From: Erodium maritimum
Lineage: Eukaryota > Streptophyta > Magnoliopsida > Geraniales > Geraniaceae
Direction: 5' to 3'
Assembly (NCBI GenBank): GCA_963921825.1
Contig: OY997594.1
Location: 44,572,557 to 44,636,556 of the forward strand
Length of the DNA: 64,000 nt
Shown here: positions 22,864-32,813 of the stretch, in pieces
Numbering within the stretch: the first letter of the stretch is position 1
How the letters are laid out: the number at the start of each line of letters is the position of its first letter
Position numbers and translations under genes: made by a program
Notes under the pieces: model-generated
What the model was told of the DNA's origin: nothing
The model's input: only the letters and a program-made list of their open reading frames with translations
Database searches by the model: none

Positions 22864-24549
22864 TGATAGTCTTAGTGCCTGTAGTTCAATCCTAAATGTC
22901 CAAATGTATATATCATCGTTAGCAATAAAATTAAAGCGGCTTTATATTACTTATGTGTTGGAGTAATATATCGATGTGTGCTCTGATCTATGCCCACCAT
23001 GCGAATAGAACCATAGATCGAGATAGATCACACTCGATGGGTCCCTAGTCAACAAAGCTTCACTAGAAGCAACTAGTATGAAAGATGGCTCTTTATGGCT
23101 TACGTTCTGTTAGTCATTGGAATGGGATTCCGGAGTCTGATCATAGATATCATGTGGGACATGATATTGGACGACCCGCCCTGAATATGTGCCATAGATT
23201 AAGTCATGAACATATTCAGTGTTGTAGCTTGTCATGTATCCTTAGACCAATGAGTCTTTGTGATCGCTATGTAGTCAACAACTGAGTTTGACCTGAGCCT
23301 AACGTTGTCCGTAACATGGCTTCCATAACGGCCAGGATTGGCTTGGGGATGGGCTACATGAGTGACACGAAAGACGGCTAAGGGATTTATCCTTCATACT
23401 AAGGTATGACAAAGATATCGGTTCTCGGCCGCTTGATCGAGAGTGACTGGAAGAATAGCATGGCCATGCACATGATACTGGGTATCATATCTTCAGTCAT
23501 CTCACATATCAAGGAATGGTGATTGAGAATAATAAGGATGACGACTCTATGCCTTATCTCAATCAGGATATCGGAGATAAAAGGATAATGACAGGGATGA
23601 CGGAAAGGTTAGAATCGACAGGGTCGGTTCGTTATGCAGTGTCAGGAAATACTAAAGTCTCGTTAGTTGCCACTTAAATACGATCAAGTAAAATGGGATT
23701 TTACGTTGATCTATTGACATGCATAAACCTAAGGGTCACACCGGAGGATGAAACTCATTGACACATTTATGGAGAATGGACAAAAGGGAGTGTCTCGGGA
23801 CATGACCAAAACTGGGTTTTGGGTCATGTGCCCGTAAGTGAATATGACTTTACGGATCGAGACAAGGCTTGTAGTCTTGGGATTGATCGCGTCGAATAAT
23901 GTTGGACATTTCCGGTATGGAAGGCTTGGAGGCGATGAGCGAATCACGGGACCTCGTTGGAAATGGCCACGGGCCATGTTCCAAGAGGCCCATGAAAGGC
24001 CCATGCAACCAAGGCCCATGGAACTAATTAATCAAGTCTTGATTAATTAGTACTAAGTAAGCAAGACAAGGATTAAGGTGTTGGTGATTCACCACCTAAC
24101 TCAATCTTGTCTTGTCATACTTTGTCCTATTTACACCTTACTTGTCACCATCCTTGTCCTATGCCTTTAGTTGGACAAGTATGGGGTTTGTTATGTTTAA
24201 GTCATCTTTTTTCAACATAACAAATACAAGACAAGAATAGGAAACACATTTTCTCTCCCTCTTCCATGGCCATTTCGGGTTTGGCTAGTTTACACCTCCA
24301 TTTTTGTGTTCTTGAGTCCTCAAAGAGAAGAACTATGTGGCTTTGATTCCCATGTGGATACGTAGGCGTCTTGGAGACTCAAGCTAATCATTCGTTAACC
24401 GGTGTTCTTGTTTTGGTAAGAAATAGTGCTGAATTTTTCTCTTGTGAATCCATTCTTTGTTAGTTGTTTCATGGTTTAATCGTCTCTTGGTTTTCATTGA
24501 TTTTCCGCTGCGAGTTGGTTCATCTCCAACCCTATCTCGAGACCCAACA
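22864..24549 (+). repeat. 3' LTR of the copia element
   Basis: TGATAGTCTTAGTGCC...CCTATCTCGAGACCCAACA, the same length as the 5' LTR. It differs at scattered positions (for example TGATAG against TGTTAG at the start), so the insertion is not brand new. The TSD CCCTT follows at once. Confidence 0.95.
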
Positions 24550-24554
24550 CCCTT

Positions 24555-25625
24555 TTCTATCAAGAACTCAGAAAGTCGCCACCGACAAAAGAATGTAATT
24601 ATGCTTGAACTAGAATTAATATTTATGTTTGTATTATAATCTAAAAATAATAATATATTTTAGTATGTGTATTCATATAGTTATTATCGTTGAGTTTTCC
24701 TTATGTTTTTACAATTGTAAAAGGACAACATTGTCTTTTGCAAGTTTTTTTATAAAAAAATTTGCAATGTCTTATGCAAGTTTAGTTTTTAATCTTTGCA
24801 CCGTCTTTGGCAACTGCAAGTACATTTTTTTTCATATTTCATTTTTGAACAAATTTTGTCATGGACTTAACCTTTTGTCATGGACTTTAGAGTTGTAAAT
24901 ATTGAACTTAAACAAGGTTTCGTACAATAAAAGAGAGGAAAATATAAGTCTTGTTTTAGAAGTTTTGCAAACGCATACGTCCCGACGAACGACGTATCCC
25001 TGAATGTTTGTTCCATACATTCTCGTTTACGTCATATGACTGGTTGTATGTTTTCCCCATAACGCTCTTTCTATGGCAGACCAAACAACTTATGATTGAC
25101 CATTTGGCTTCCCCCACCGTGTATGGGTTCATTAATGTTTAAGACAAAATTCTTTCATGAAAATTGTAAACATCTGAATTCCATTCGATTTGATATTTTA
25201 CAGGTCAAAATCGAAGCTTGTATGAAATAGTTATATATTTGGAAGAGCAATAGAACTCTAAACCGATTTTGATTTTTTAATGATTATCAATGACATACCC
25301 TAAAATAAATTTCTAGATCCGCCCCTACACATCACCATCTTCTAAACATTTTGATTGTCTCCCTCAACCCATCATTTGCTCCTAAAAAACACATTTTCTC
25401 CCACAAATTTTATATTTGGAAGTTAATGCTGAGTGATTGTGCTCCCTTGAAGCCAAAAAAAGATATGTTTACTATTTTTTGTTTTTATTTTTTTATATTT
25501 TTGAGTAAACTTTATGTTTGAAAGTGTTGGATTGATGATGAAAATGAATTATTATAACTAGCTATCATAATTAAGTTAATATATAGGCATACAATGATCC
25601 ATTTGGAATGAAATCCTGAAATGTG
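24555..25625. other. AT-rich segment of the CACTA element, no gene recognised
   Basis: Lies between the copia insertion and the transposase. It is very AT-rich with short accidental reading frames. Presumably it is the CACTA 5' region or introns. Confidence 0.4.
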
Positions 25626-26950
25626 CATCTTGAAATGGCCACCGACGGGTGTTATCCATTTAATGTAACTCTTGTGCCTCATAGCACGTGACCTATTGTT
25701 ATGATATCTTACAACTTATGCATGAACAGACACATGAAGAAATATTTTAACATATTGACGTTACTGATATCAAGTCTTAAGCCACCCGAGAAATGTCTCA
25801 ATGGGTTGATCAGACCATTAATTGTCGAGCTGTTGAAGTTGTGGGAATGTGGGGTTGTGAAATTTGATGCATCTCGTAATAACATGTTCACGATGAAAGT
25901 CGTAGTCATGTGTACCATCAGCGACTTCCCTAGTTTATGGATGTTAGAGGAATTCATACTAAGGGTTACAAGACATGCACGATATGTATGGATGACATTA
26001 TGCGGTACACAATTACAATATGATATATTACAATGAGCGCGGAAGGGCTTGCCAATTATGCATAAATATCGCATGAGAAGTCACAACATGTAGTATTACT
26101 GCAGTGGGGTTGAAAGTAGAACAAAGTATCCAATCCCGCACATTCTGGTCGTGCAGTATATAAGGCAGTAGAGGTTGAGGAAGAAATCGTAGAATCATTG
26201 TATCCATCGGTTGTTTCAACGAAGAACGACTGGCAGAAAAAATGTGTTGGTTACATATGTCGATATTATGGGACCTTCTATATTGGAAAACGTTTGGGAT
26301 GATACACACTTTAGATGTGATGCACATTGAAAAAAAAGTATTCAAGTATCTCGTTGGAACATTGTTGAACTTGACTAGGAAGACGAAGGATGACCTGAAA
26401 GACAAACAAATGTGGAAGGGAAAAGGTGTGCATGAGGAAATATGGCCTTAGGTGGTCGGGTCGAGGATTGTCATGCCACATGAAAACTAAACGGTTAGGC
26501 CATAGAGGTGTGAAGGGACGGTTGGGAGGACTACAACAATACGTTACCCATCAGGCTATGCATGAAGCTTGAAAACAAGGTCCACTTGGCAGATACGAAG
26601 TTTTTAGGGATGAAAACTCTCGACATGGGTGTTTTAATTCAACATATACTTCCTATCATAATAGACTATACGTGACACAACGTGTGGCCGACGTGATTTG
26701 TGAGCTTGCATGTTTCTTCAAAACTCTCTATGCAAAAGAGATATCCTAGGAGTGGGTTGAGTTGATGAAAAAAGAAATTCTTGAGATTTCTATAAATTGG
26801 GAAAGACATTTTATCCACCTCTCTATATATATATATATATATATATAGATATCACACTTCATTTATGTTTACATCTGGCGGATCAAATCATGCAAAGTGG
26901 TCTTGTACACTACACATCAATGTATTTCATGGAAATATATAATTACGTAA
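25626..26950 (+). pseudogene. CACTA TNP2-type transposase, N-terminal and central part
   Basis: Recognisable blocks in order: LEMATDGCYPFNVTLVPHST with a stop where Trp is expected (25630-25691), then PIVMISYNL. Next come FNILTLLISSLKPPEKCLNG and LIRPLIVELLKLWECGV (25745-25860), and TMKVVVMCTISDFPS (25893-25935). Further on are LDVMHIEKKVFKYLVGTLLN and KTKDDLKDKQMW (26307-26415), a MPHEN-type block (26475), and DITLHLCLHLADQIMQSG with LVHYTSMYFME (about 26850-26940). These are hallmarks of the En/Spm TNP2 (Transposase_21) family, which cuts and pastes CACTA elements. Stops, frameshifts and a TA microsatellite interrupt it, and insertion of the chromovirus cluster splits it from its C-terminus. 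Confidence 0.85.
26821..26848. repeat. (TA)n microsatellite inside the transposase pseudogene
   Basis: About 13 TA dinucleotides, expanded between the CFFK...F and DI blocks of the transposase and breaking the frame. A second short TA/GA palindrome (TCTCTATATATATATAGAGAGA) lies at 26950-26975. Confidence 0.9.
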
Positions 26951-26975
26951 TGATCTCTATATATATATAGAGAGA

Positions 26976-27158
26976 GAGACTCGGTATCATATGCGAACTA
27001 GGTCTTATTGTTCGAACTGCAAACTCACAGGAGAACGACACGTGGCCTTTTCGCGCGCGCGCAGAGCTATTGTTCACACGCGTGCATCTACTGTTCACAC
27101 GTCCGATTGGTGGGTCAAACTTACGGCACAACCATGTGTTCATTGATGGCTCAGCCCA
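26976..27158. other. boundary segment between CACTA and chromovirus sequence
   Basis: Contains a short GC run (CGCGCGCGC, 27053-27061) and two copies of a TATTGTTCACACG / TACTGTTCACACG word at about 27069-27100. The left end of the chromovirus cluster must lie here, but no LTR terminus or TSD is visible, so the left copy is truncated. Confidence 0.35.
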
Positions 27159-28263
27159 CACTGCTTGCCCGAGTGTTAGAGGCGCAGGATGAGGATGTCG
27201 AGACGACAGAGATCCGGGAGAGAGTTGTCGGTGGTGTCGACGCCTAGGGCTGGGATCTTTGTGCTAATTGGGAGTTGCGGTATCGAGGGGGGTTGTTCGT
27301 GCCGCGTAGCTGTGGAGACGACGTGCTGCGAGGGTCACATCATTCACGTCTTACAGTGCACTTGGGTAGCACTAAGATGTATCGCGACATCAGGCGACAT
27401 TTCTGGTGGAGCGGGATGCGGAGGCGTTTGCAGAGTTAGTATCGCGGTGCCTCACTTGTCAGTAGGTGAGAGCCGAACATCAGCGTCCCGCTGGGTTATT
27501 GCAGCCACTGCCGGTTGCACAGTGGAAATGGGAGCACGTCACGATGGATTTCGTGAGCGGTTAGCCGAGTTCGCCTACAACAACAGCTTTCAGGCCAGTA
27601 TCGGGATGGCACCATTCGAAGCGTTGTATGGTAGGCCGTGTCGATCGCCCGTGTGCTGGGCAGAAGTGAGGAATAAGAGTTTACTGGGTCTAGAACTGGC
27701 CCGAGAGACGACTGAGTAGGTCGCGCCGAAACGTGAGCGGTTGAAGACCGCGCAGATTCGGCAGAAGAGCTATGCTGACAGACGGCGTCGACCTCTCTAG
27801 TTCGCAGTTGGTGACCATGCATCCCTGGAGGTGAGTCCGAGGAATGGACTGGTACGTTTCAGCCGCGGCGGAGGCAAGTTAGCCCCGCGGTATATCGGGC
27901 CTTTCGAGATCAGAGTAAAGTGGGAGCAGTTGCATACCGACTTGCACTACCACCGCAGCTTGGGAATGTCCACGTTTCCTAGTCACGGAAGTATAATGTG
28001 GACTCCTCTCACGTCGTTGAGTGGGCAGATGTCGAGGTGGCTGGTGATGTCTCGTATGAGGAGACGCCGGTTCGAGTAATGGATACACGGGATCAGGTCC
28101 TGCGTGGCAAGATTGTCCGTCTAGTACGGGTACAGTGGCGGCACCACGGAGCCGAGTCGACTTGGGAGCGCAAGGACGAGGTTCGCGTGAAGTACCCCAA
28201 CCTGATCGACTCCGGAAGTACGTTTGTTTCAAATTTCGCGGACGAAATTCCTTTAAGGGGGGT
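27159..28263 (+). pseudogene. chromovirus pol remnant: integrase zinc domain, C-terminal integrase and chromodomain-like tail
   Basis: The 3' end of a Ty3/gypsy pol. The integrase HHCC zone reads NWELRYRGGLFVPRSC ... YRDIRRHFWWSGMRR (27268-27420). At about 27560 the sequence jumps from VTMDFVSG to EFAYNNSFQASIGMAPFEAL and YGRPCRSPVCWAEV, so the catalytic D,D,E core is deleted. Then come KSYADRRRRPL, KLAPRYIGPFEI and a chromodomain-like tail, DQVLRGKIVRLVRVQWRHHG with ESTWERKDEVRVKYPNL (28093-28205). ADEIPLRGG overlaps a purine tract at about 28253-28263. Several stops and a TAG at 27717 are present. Reverse transcriptase and RNase H are absent. Confidence 0.8.
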
Positions 28264-28268
28264 AAGAT

Positions 28269-29299
28269 TCTAAGGACCGCTCCTGGTCAACGCTGGTCAA
28301 TCAGCGGAAAAACGGAAAAATTTAAAATTTTGGACACCCACTTAAATGAACCTAAAATTTAACCTGAGGGTCATATCGGACTTAAGTTGACCCCGATATC
28401 GACCAAAGTGAGTACTGGGTGACTCAGGACAACTTTTTGACCAATTGGGGAAAAGTTGACTTTTTGCCGAAAAAGTCAACCGAGCGACGTTTTGGTCCGT
28501 TCGAGGCCCGATTTGGATCCAAAAAGCTTAGCCATCGTTACAACAGTCTTAGTTGGCCCGTTTTCCTGTATAACGCAAAGTTTCGTAAATTCTTGGAAAA
28601 CGGGCCCGCACGGGGCCCAAGACGGTCGATTTTTGCGCATCTAGCTAGTGGGACTATCTTTGTGGATATTTTCCAATCGGATTCACGTGGGGAAGGCTCG
28701 AGCCCATCCGGTTAGCAACCGGCACTGAGCAGCTGACAGGAGTGTGATCCTTTGTGATCTTGTTTGGTGTGCGATCCTTTGTGATCTTGGGTGTTACGTG
28801 GTGGTCTGTCGTGTCTTTGGAGGAGGTCGTCGATCGTTGTGTCGGGTCTACCTTAAGTGTCCGAGTGTTGAGTCGGCTGAGGAAAGTATCAGTGTGTGGG
28901 TGTCGGTCGGGTTACTTGAGTTTGGGGATAGTGATCCCCGGGGTTGAGTTGGTTGTTGGTGTTACCGGCATTGTCTGCTAATTATGCCATAATCATTCTG
29001 TTATCCGTGGTGGTGAGCGAACGCTCACCCCTAGCTGCTTTTACTACAGGTACCGGTCGCAGGTTGGACTAGGTGAGCTTCTGAAGCTTGAAGAGCTAGG
29101 AGCGGGATTCTGGGTTTATTTGAGTCTAGCGACGGATACCATACTTTTGTCCACTTGTTGGGACGTGTTTTAAGTTGTAAATATTATTTTGTTGAACAAA
29201 CGGTGATCTTAAAGTGATTTAATGTAAAAGGTTTCAAAATGTTTTATTGTTTTAAAAGTTCACGTCCTGAGTTCGGTTTACTGAAATTGGGGCGTGACA
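28269..29299 (+). repeat. internally deleted chromovirus LTR shared by two tandem copies
   Basis: It follows a pol end with a purine tract and precedes a primer-binding site, so it is the 3' LTR of the left copy and the 5' LTR of the right copy. The start is TCTAAGGACCGCTCC (TG lost) and the end GGGGCGTGACA. At 1031 bases it lacks about 2.4 kb present in the LTR at 32814-36230. The joint is near 28685, where the text passes from the U3 start straight to GGCTCGAGCCCATCCGG. The last 600 bases are nearly identical to that LTR. Confidence 0.8.
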
Positions 29300-29302
29300 G
29301 CT

Positions 29303-29314
29303 TGGTATCAGAGC
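29303..29314 (+). other. primer-binding site of the chromovirus copy (initiator tRNA-Met)
   Basis: TGGTATCAGAGC, three bases after the LTR end ...GTGACA. Confidence 0.9.
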
Positions 29315-30709
29315 TCGAGGTTTCACACCTCGGATTGTACGTCAATTAGGTTGGGAGAGTCGAGTCAGTAAAGTCCCGTCGTGCGTTGGGTACGCAGGTC
29401 GGAACCGTGTGTAGACCTGTCGTGTGGTGAGTCATGTTTGTGCTTGTGTGTATGTGCTAGACGGGGTTACTGGCATACTGTTTGTGTGTTGTTGCGTGAA
29501 ATATTTTTACACTGTCGCGACTCGACTCAAGGGCGCCCCTATAGTCGAGCGTGACGGTGTTGACGTCAAGTGAATATAATGTAGTTCGGGGACGCCTGGA
29601 CCGAGTTGTAACTACCTGATGTCAAGAAATGAGGTTTTCAATGAAGTGGAGAAAGTTTTAAAATTGGTTGACCTTGTGGACGCGTTTTAAAATTTGATTG
29701 GCCCTGAGGGCGTGTTTGATTTTGATTGGCTCTGTGGGCGGGTTTTGATTTTGGTTGGCCCGGTGGGCGTGGTTCGGTGTTGGTTGGCCCGGTGGGCGAG
29801 CGTTGTTGTGGTGTGGTTTGGCCGTGTCAGCTTGTGTTTTGGTTGAGGGTTGAATGACTGGTTTTGTCTGTGAGTCGTGGCGCGTGTGTTTGCTAAATTG
29901 GTGGTCAAGCGTGTGTGTCGTTTGAGGCTAATTTTAGGGTTAAAACGGGTTGAGGTCCGACTTAGAACCGAGTTTGGAAAACTGGTATGCGCGAGTGTCA
30001 CGGATCCTATCACGGATCCGTGACGGACCAGAGAGTTCTTGCAAATTTTAGATCTTCGTCACGGCTCCGTGACCCCAACCGTGTCGGGGTCTGTCACGGG
30101 TCTGTGACCCCTGTCCTTCTCACCGTCTTGATGGTGCAATTTGAGTGTTGGATTTGCGTAGCGGTGTTCACGGTTGTGTTGGGTTATTGAGGTTGTAAGC
30201 GATAGGAGTTACTGAATTGAGAACATAATCCCCATTTCGAGGTTTCCCTTACATAAGAGAGTAATTGAGGTGTTAATGACTTGAGCAGTGTGACGTGTTA
30301 GTAATAGGTTTGGGATGGTGGTGTGCCCCGACTAGAGTGGTAAGTCTTTGGTGCTTTACTAGTATGCCATAATCGAATGGGTGTCCGTGGAGGTGGGCAT
30401 AACGCTCATCCCCTTTACTACTTTTCCCGCAAGGGACGAGTAGCGAACACTGGTTTGGTTGCGGAAAGTTATAAGTGAGTGCATAAAGGACCGGGTGAGG
30501 GCTTGGTGTACGTTTGTGTGGTTAAATTTGAGGTTTCGCTTACGTGTTGTTATAATTAAAGTGTAAATAGCGTGAGCGGTGTGACGCTTAGTAACAAGTA
30601 CGTTAGAGTAGACGTAGACCGTGGGGACACTAGTATATTTGAGCATGTTGTCAGTATATGAGTTCGCAAACTGAACGTTTGTGTGTATCCGTGCAGAGGA
30701 TACTGACAC
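29315..30709 (+). other. untranslated leader of the chromovirus
   Basis: Contains repeated TTGGTTGGCCC-type words (29660-29810) and a CCGTGAC/GTCACGG-rich zone (29998-30110, several short inverted repeats). It also holds a module at 30340-30440 (ACTAGTATGCCATAATCGAA, ACGCTCATCCCCTTTACTAC) that resembles the 3' part of the LTR itself. No coding region is recognised until 30710. Confidence 0.6.
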
Positions 30710-32478
30710 ATGGCTCGCGGCAGACGAGGACGAGCAGCGGTAACACGAGGACGGGCGCCCACGCGGGGCTGGCGGGGACGGTCAGCGGGGACACCAGGAC
30801 GGGTGCCAACCGTTGAGCCCGCCGAGTACGTGGAGGTGCAGGGCACTCCTGTGGGAGAAGACAGGAGAAGCGACGCGGGACCGTCTACAGGCACACCTAG
30901 TGTTCCGCCGGTCGCAGACCCTCCCGTTATGGCTGCCCTGGATGAGCTGACCAGGAAAGTCCAGAGTTTGGTGGCGGTCATCGCCAGTCGAGAGTCGGCT
31001 TCACCAGCTCCGGAGGCAGTAGCGGTCCCAGTGAGGCCTAGTCAGGCAGAGGACCACACAGCCCGGACGCTACTAGACTTCCTGAAGATAGGGATACCTA
31101 TCTTCGTCGGGGAGCTGAACCCCGACCTAGCCGAGAGGTGGCTAGAACAGGTCACACGGGACCTGGATACATTAGGTATCGAAGATGGCCGCCGCAGAGT
31201 GTCCTTCGCAGCTCACCAGCTGAGGGACAGCGCCTACCACTGGTAGGGGCCTGTGAAGGACAGTGTCGGGCACGACTACAACATCTTCCAGGAGTTGTGT
31301 CTGGCACAATACTTTCCCGAGTCGGCTCGGCTGGAGCGACATCGGCAGTTTCTGGACCTGGAGCAGGAGGGGATGACAGTGGCAGAATACGAGGCCAGAT
31401 TCACGGCCTTGACCAGATTCGCGCCGGAGATGGTGATGACCGAGCAAAACTGTTGCCTGCGGTTCGAGGGGGGACTGAGACCGGTGATTCGGGATAAGGT
31501 CCTCGCCTTGAGGCTACGGAAGTATACAGATCTCGTGGACACCTCAGCGACGGTGGAGCAGGGTATCCGGGATGCGGCCAGGACCCGTGAGGTCCGACAG
31601 CGGCCGACAAGTCTCGCAGGGTCGTCTGACTCACCAGACCCGAGGAGACAGAGGACCACAGGGTTCTTCTGACCACAGGCTCATCAGGGTGGAGCAAGAC
31701 AGATGGGGTCGGTGGCGTCCGTGGGGCCAGTCGCGTCAGAGAGGGGGCCGACATGCCATCTCCGCGGGCAGCCAGACCACTTTCAACGAGAATGTCCGAT
31801 GAGAGGAGGGCCCGCGGCGCTACCAGCGACCAGCCGAACATGCCAGGGCATGGAGTCGAGGGCCGACGATTACAGGTGTTTCCGGTGCAACCGGGTTGGG
31901 CACACTATTGCAAGGTGCCCTGATCCGGTTATGGCAGGGTCAGCGTGGTGGCCGCAACAGTCGTCTACAGTGCAGCCGCCTAGAGGTCGCCCGCGTCAGG
32001 GGCAGCAGTCGAGGTTCTCACAGCCGTCTGCGAGCGCGCCGGCTCCGAGACAGCAGCAAAGCTATGGGTATCCAGCAGTCAATGCGCCGGGTCGATGGCA
32101 GCAGGCGTCAGAGGGAGGAGTGTACGCAGTTACCGACTCCCGGGCCCCAGGATCCCCTACCTACCGCGAGAACTTTCAGGGTACGTGTTTATTGTATCAA
32201 TTACAGGCTTTATTCTTATTTGATACCGGGGAGTCACACTAGTTTATTTCGTTGAGAGGTGCTAAGAGGTTGGGGCTGAGTTTAGATTCGTTGAGTCCAC
32301 CCCCGTGCCTGGACACCAAGTTGGGGGGGGGGTGATGTGTTGTTGACTAGGGTCTGTCGTACCCGCAAAATTAGTCGCAGACTGTCCTTGCCCTCGTGAC
32401 CTTTTCGTGCGGGAAATGTTGACCTTTGACGTGATCTTGGGAATGGATTGGCTGACAAAGAACCGAGGCAATATCGAT
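30710..32478 (+). pseudogene. chromovirus gag and aspartic protease with nonsense codons in one frame
   Basis: From ATG 30710 a single frame runs through Gag, two zinc knuckles and into the protease, with stops at 31244-31246 (TAG where Trp is expected after SAYHW) and 31670-31672 (TGA after TTGFF). Gag capsid motifs are DFLKIGIPIFVGELNPDLAE, RWLEQVTRDLDTLGI and QYFPESARLERHRQFLDLEQ. Knuckle 2 is a clean C-x2-C-x4-H-x4-C, CFRCNRVGHTIARC (31879-31920). Knuckle 1 (CHLRGQPDHFQREC) has its second Cys as Arg. A protease LFDTGESH and a TAG in place of Ser follow at 32217-32241, then VILGMDWLTKNRG (32432-32470). Gag forms the particle and the protease matures it. This copy cannot make a full polyprotein. 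Confidence 0.85.
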
Positions 32479-32813
32479 GTTGTGGGTTGCACAGTGGAGA
32501 TGGGGGACACCTCACGATGGATTTCATGAGCGGTTAGTCGAGTTCGCCTACAACAACAGCTTCCAGGCCAGTATCATGATGGTGCCGTTCGAAGCGTTGT
32601 GTGGTAGGTCGTGTCGATCGCCGTGTGCTGGGCAGAAGTGAGAACTGAGGGTTTATTGGGTCTAGAATTGGATCGAGAGACAACAGAGTCGGTAGGAGCT
32701 ATGCTGACAGACGACGCCGACCTCTCGAGTCGGTAACCACGTATCCTTGGAGGCGAGTCTGTCTTAAATTTCGTGGACGAAATTACCTTAAGGGGGGGTA
32801 GACTGTAATAACC
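32479..32813 (+). pseudogene. chromovirus integrase remnant joined directly to protease
   Basis: Right after IDVVGCTVEMG the sequence resembles the left copy from its HVTMDFVSG joint onward: EFAYNNSFQAS, the YGR(P)CRSP region and the RRRRPL/VGNHV region in scattered frames, ending at a DEITLRGG-like tail. Reverse transcriptase, RNase H and the integrase core are all gone. The joint GATTTC.TGAGCGGTTAG.CGAGTTCGCC (about 32518-32548) is the same as in the 27560 copy. The polypurine tract CTTAAGGGGGGG (about 32797-32808) precedes the LTR. Confidence 0.8.

Larger units (their letters stand above)
16111..24549 (+). mobile_element. complete Ty1/copia retrotransposon with intact ends
   Basis: Two LTRs of 1686 bases each (16111-17796 and 22864-24549) are both TG...CCCAACA. 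They are followed or preceded by the perfect TSD CCCTT (16106-16110 and 24550-24554). The primer-binding site TGGTATCAGAGC (17798-17809) is complementary to the 3' end of initiator tRNA-Met. A purine tract, GGGCAAGTGGGAGAT, lies just before the 3' LTR. The internal region holds a long leader, gag and a broken pol. The structure is complete but the proteins are dead. Confidence 0.95.
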
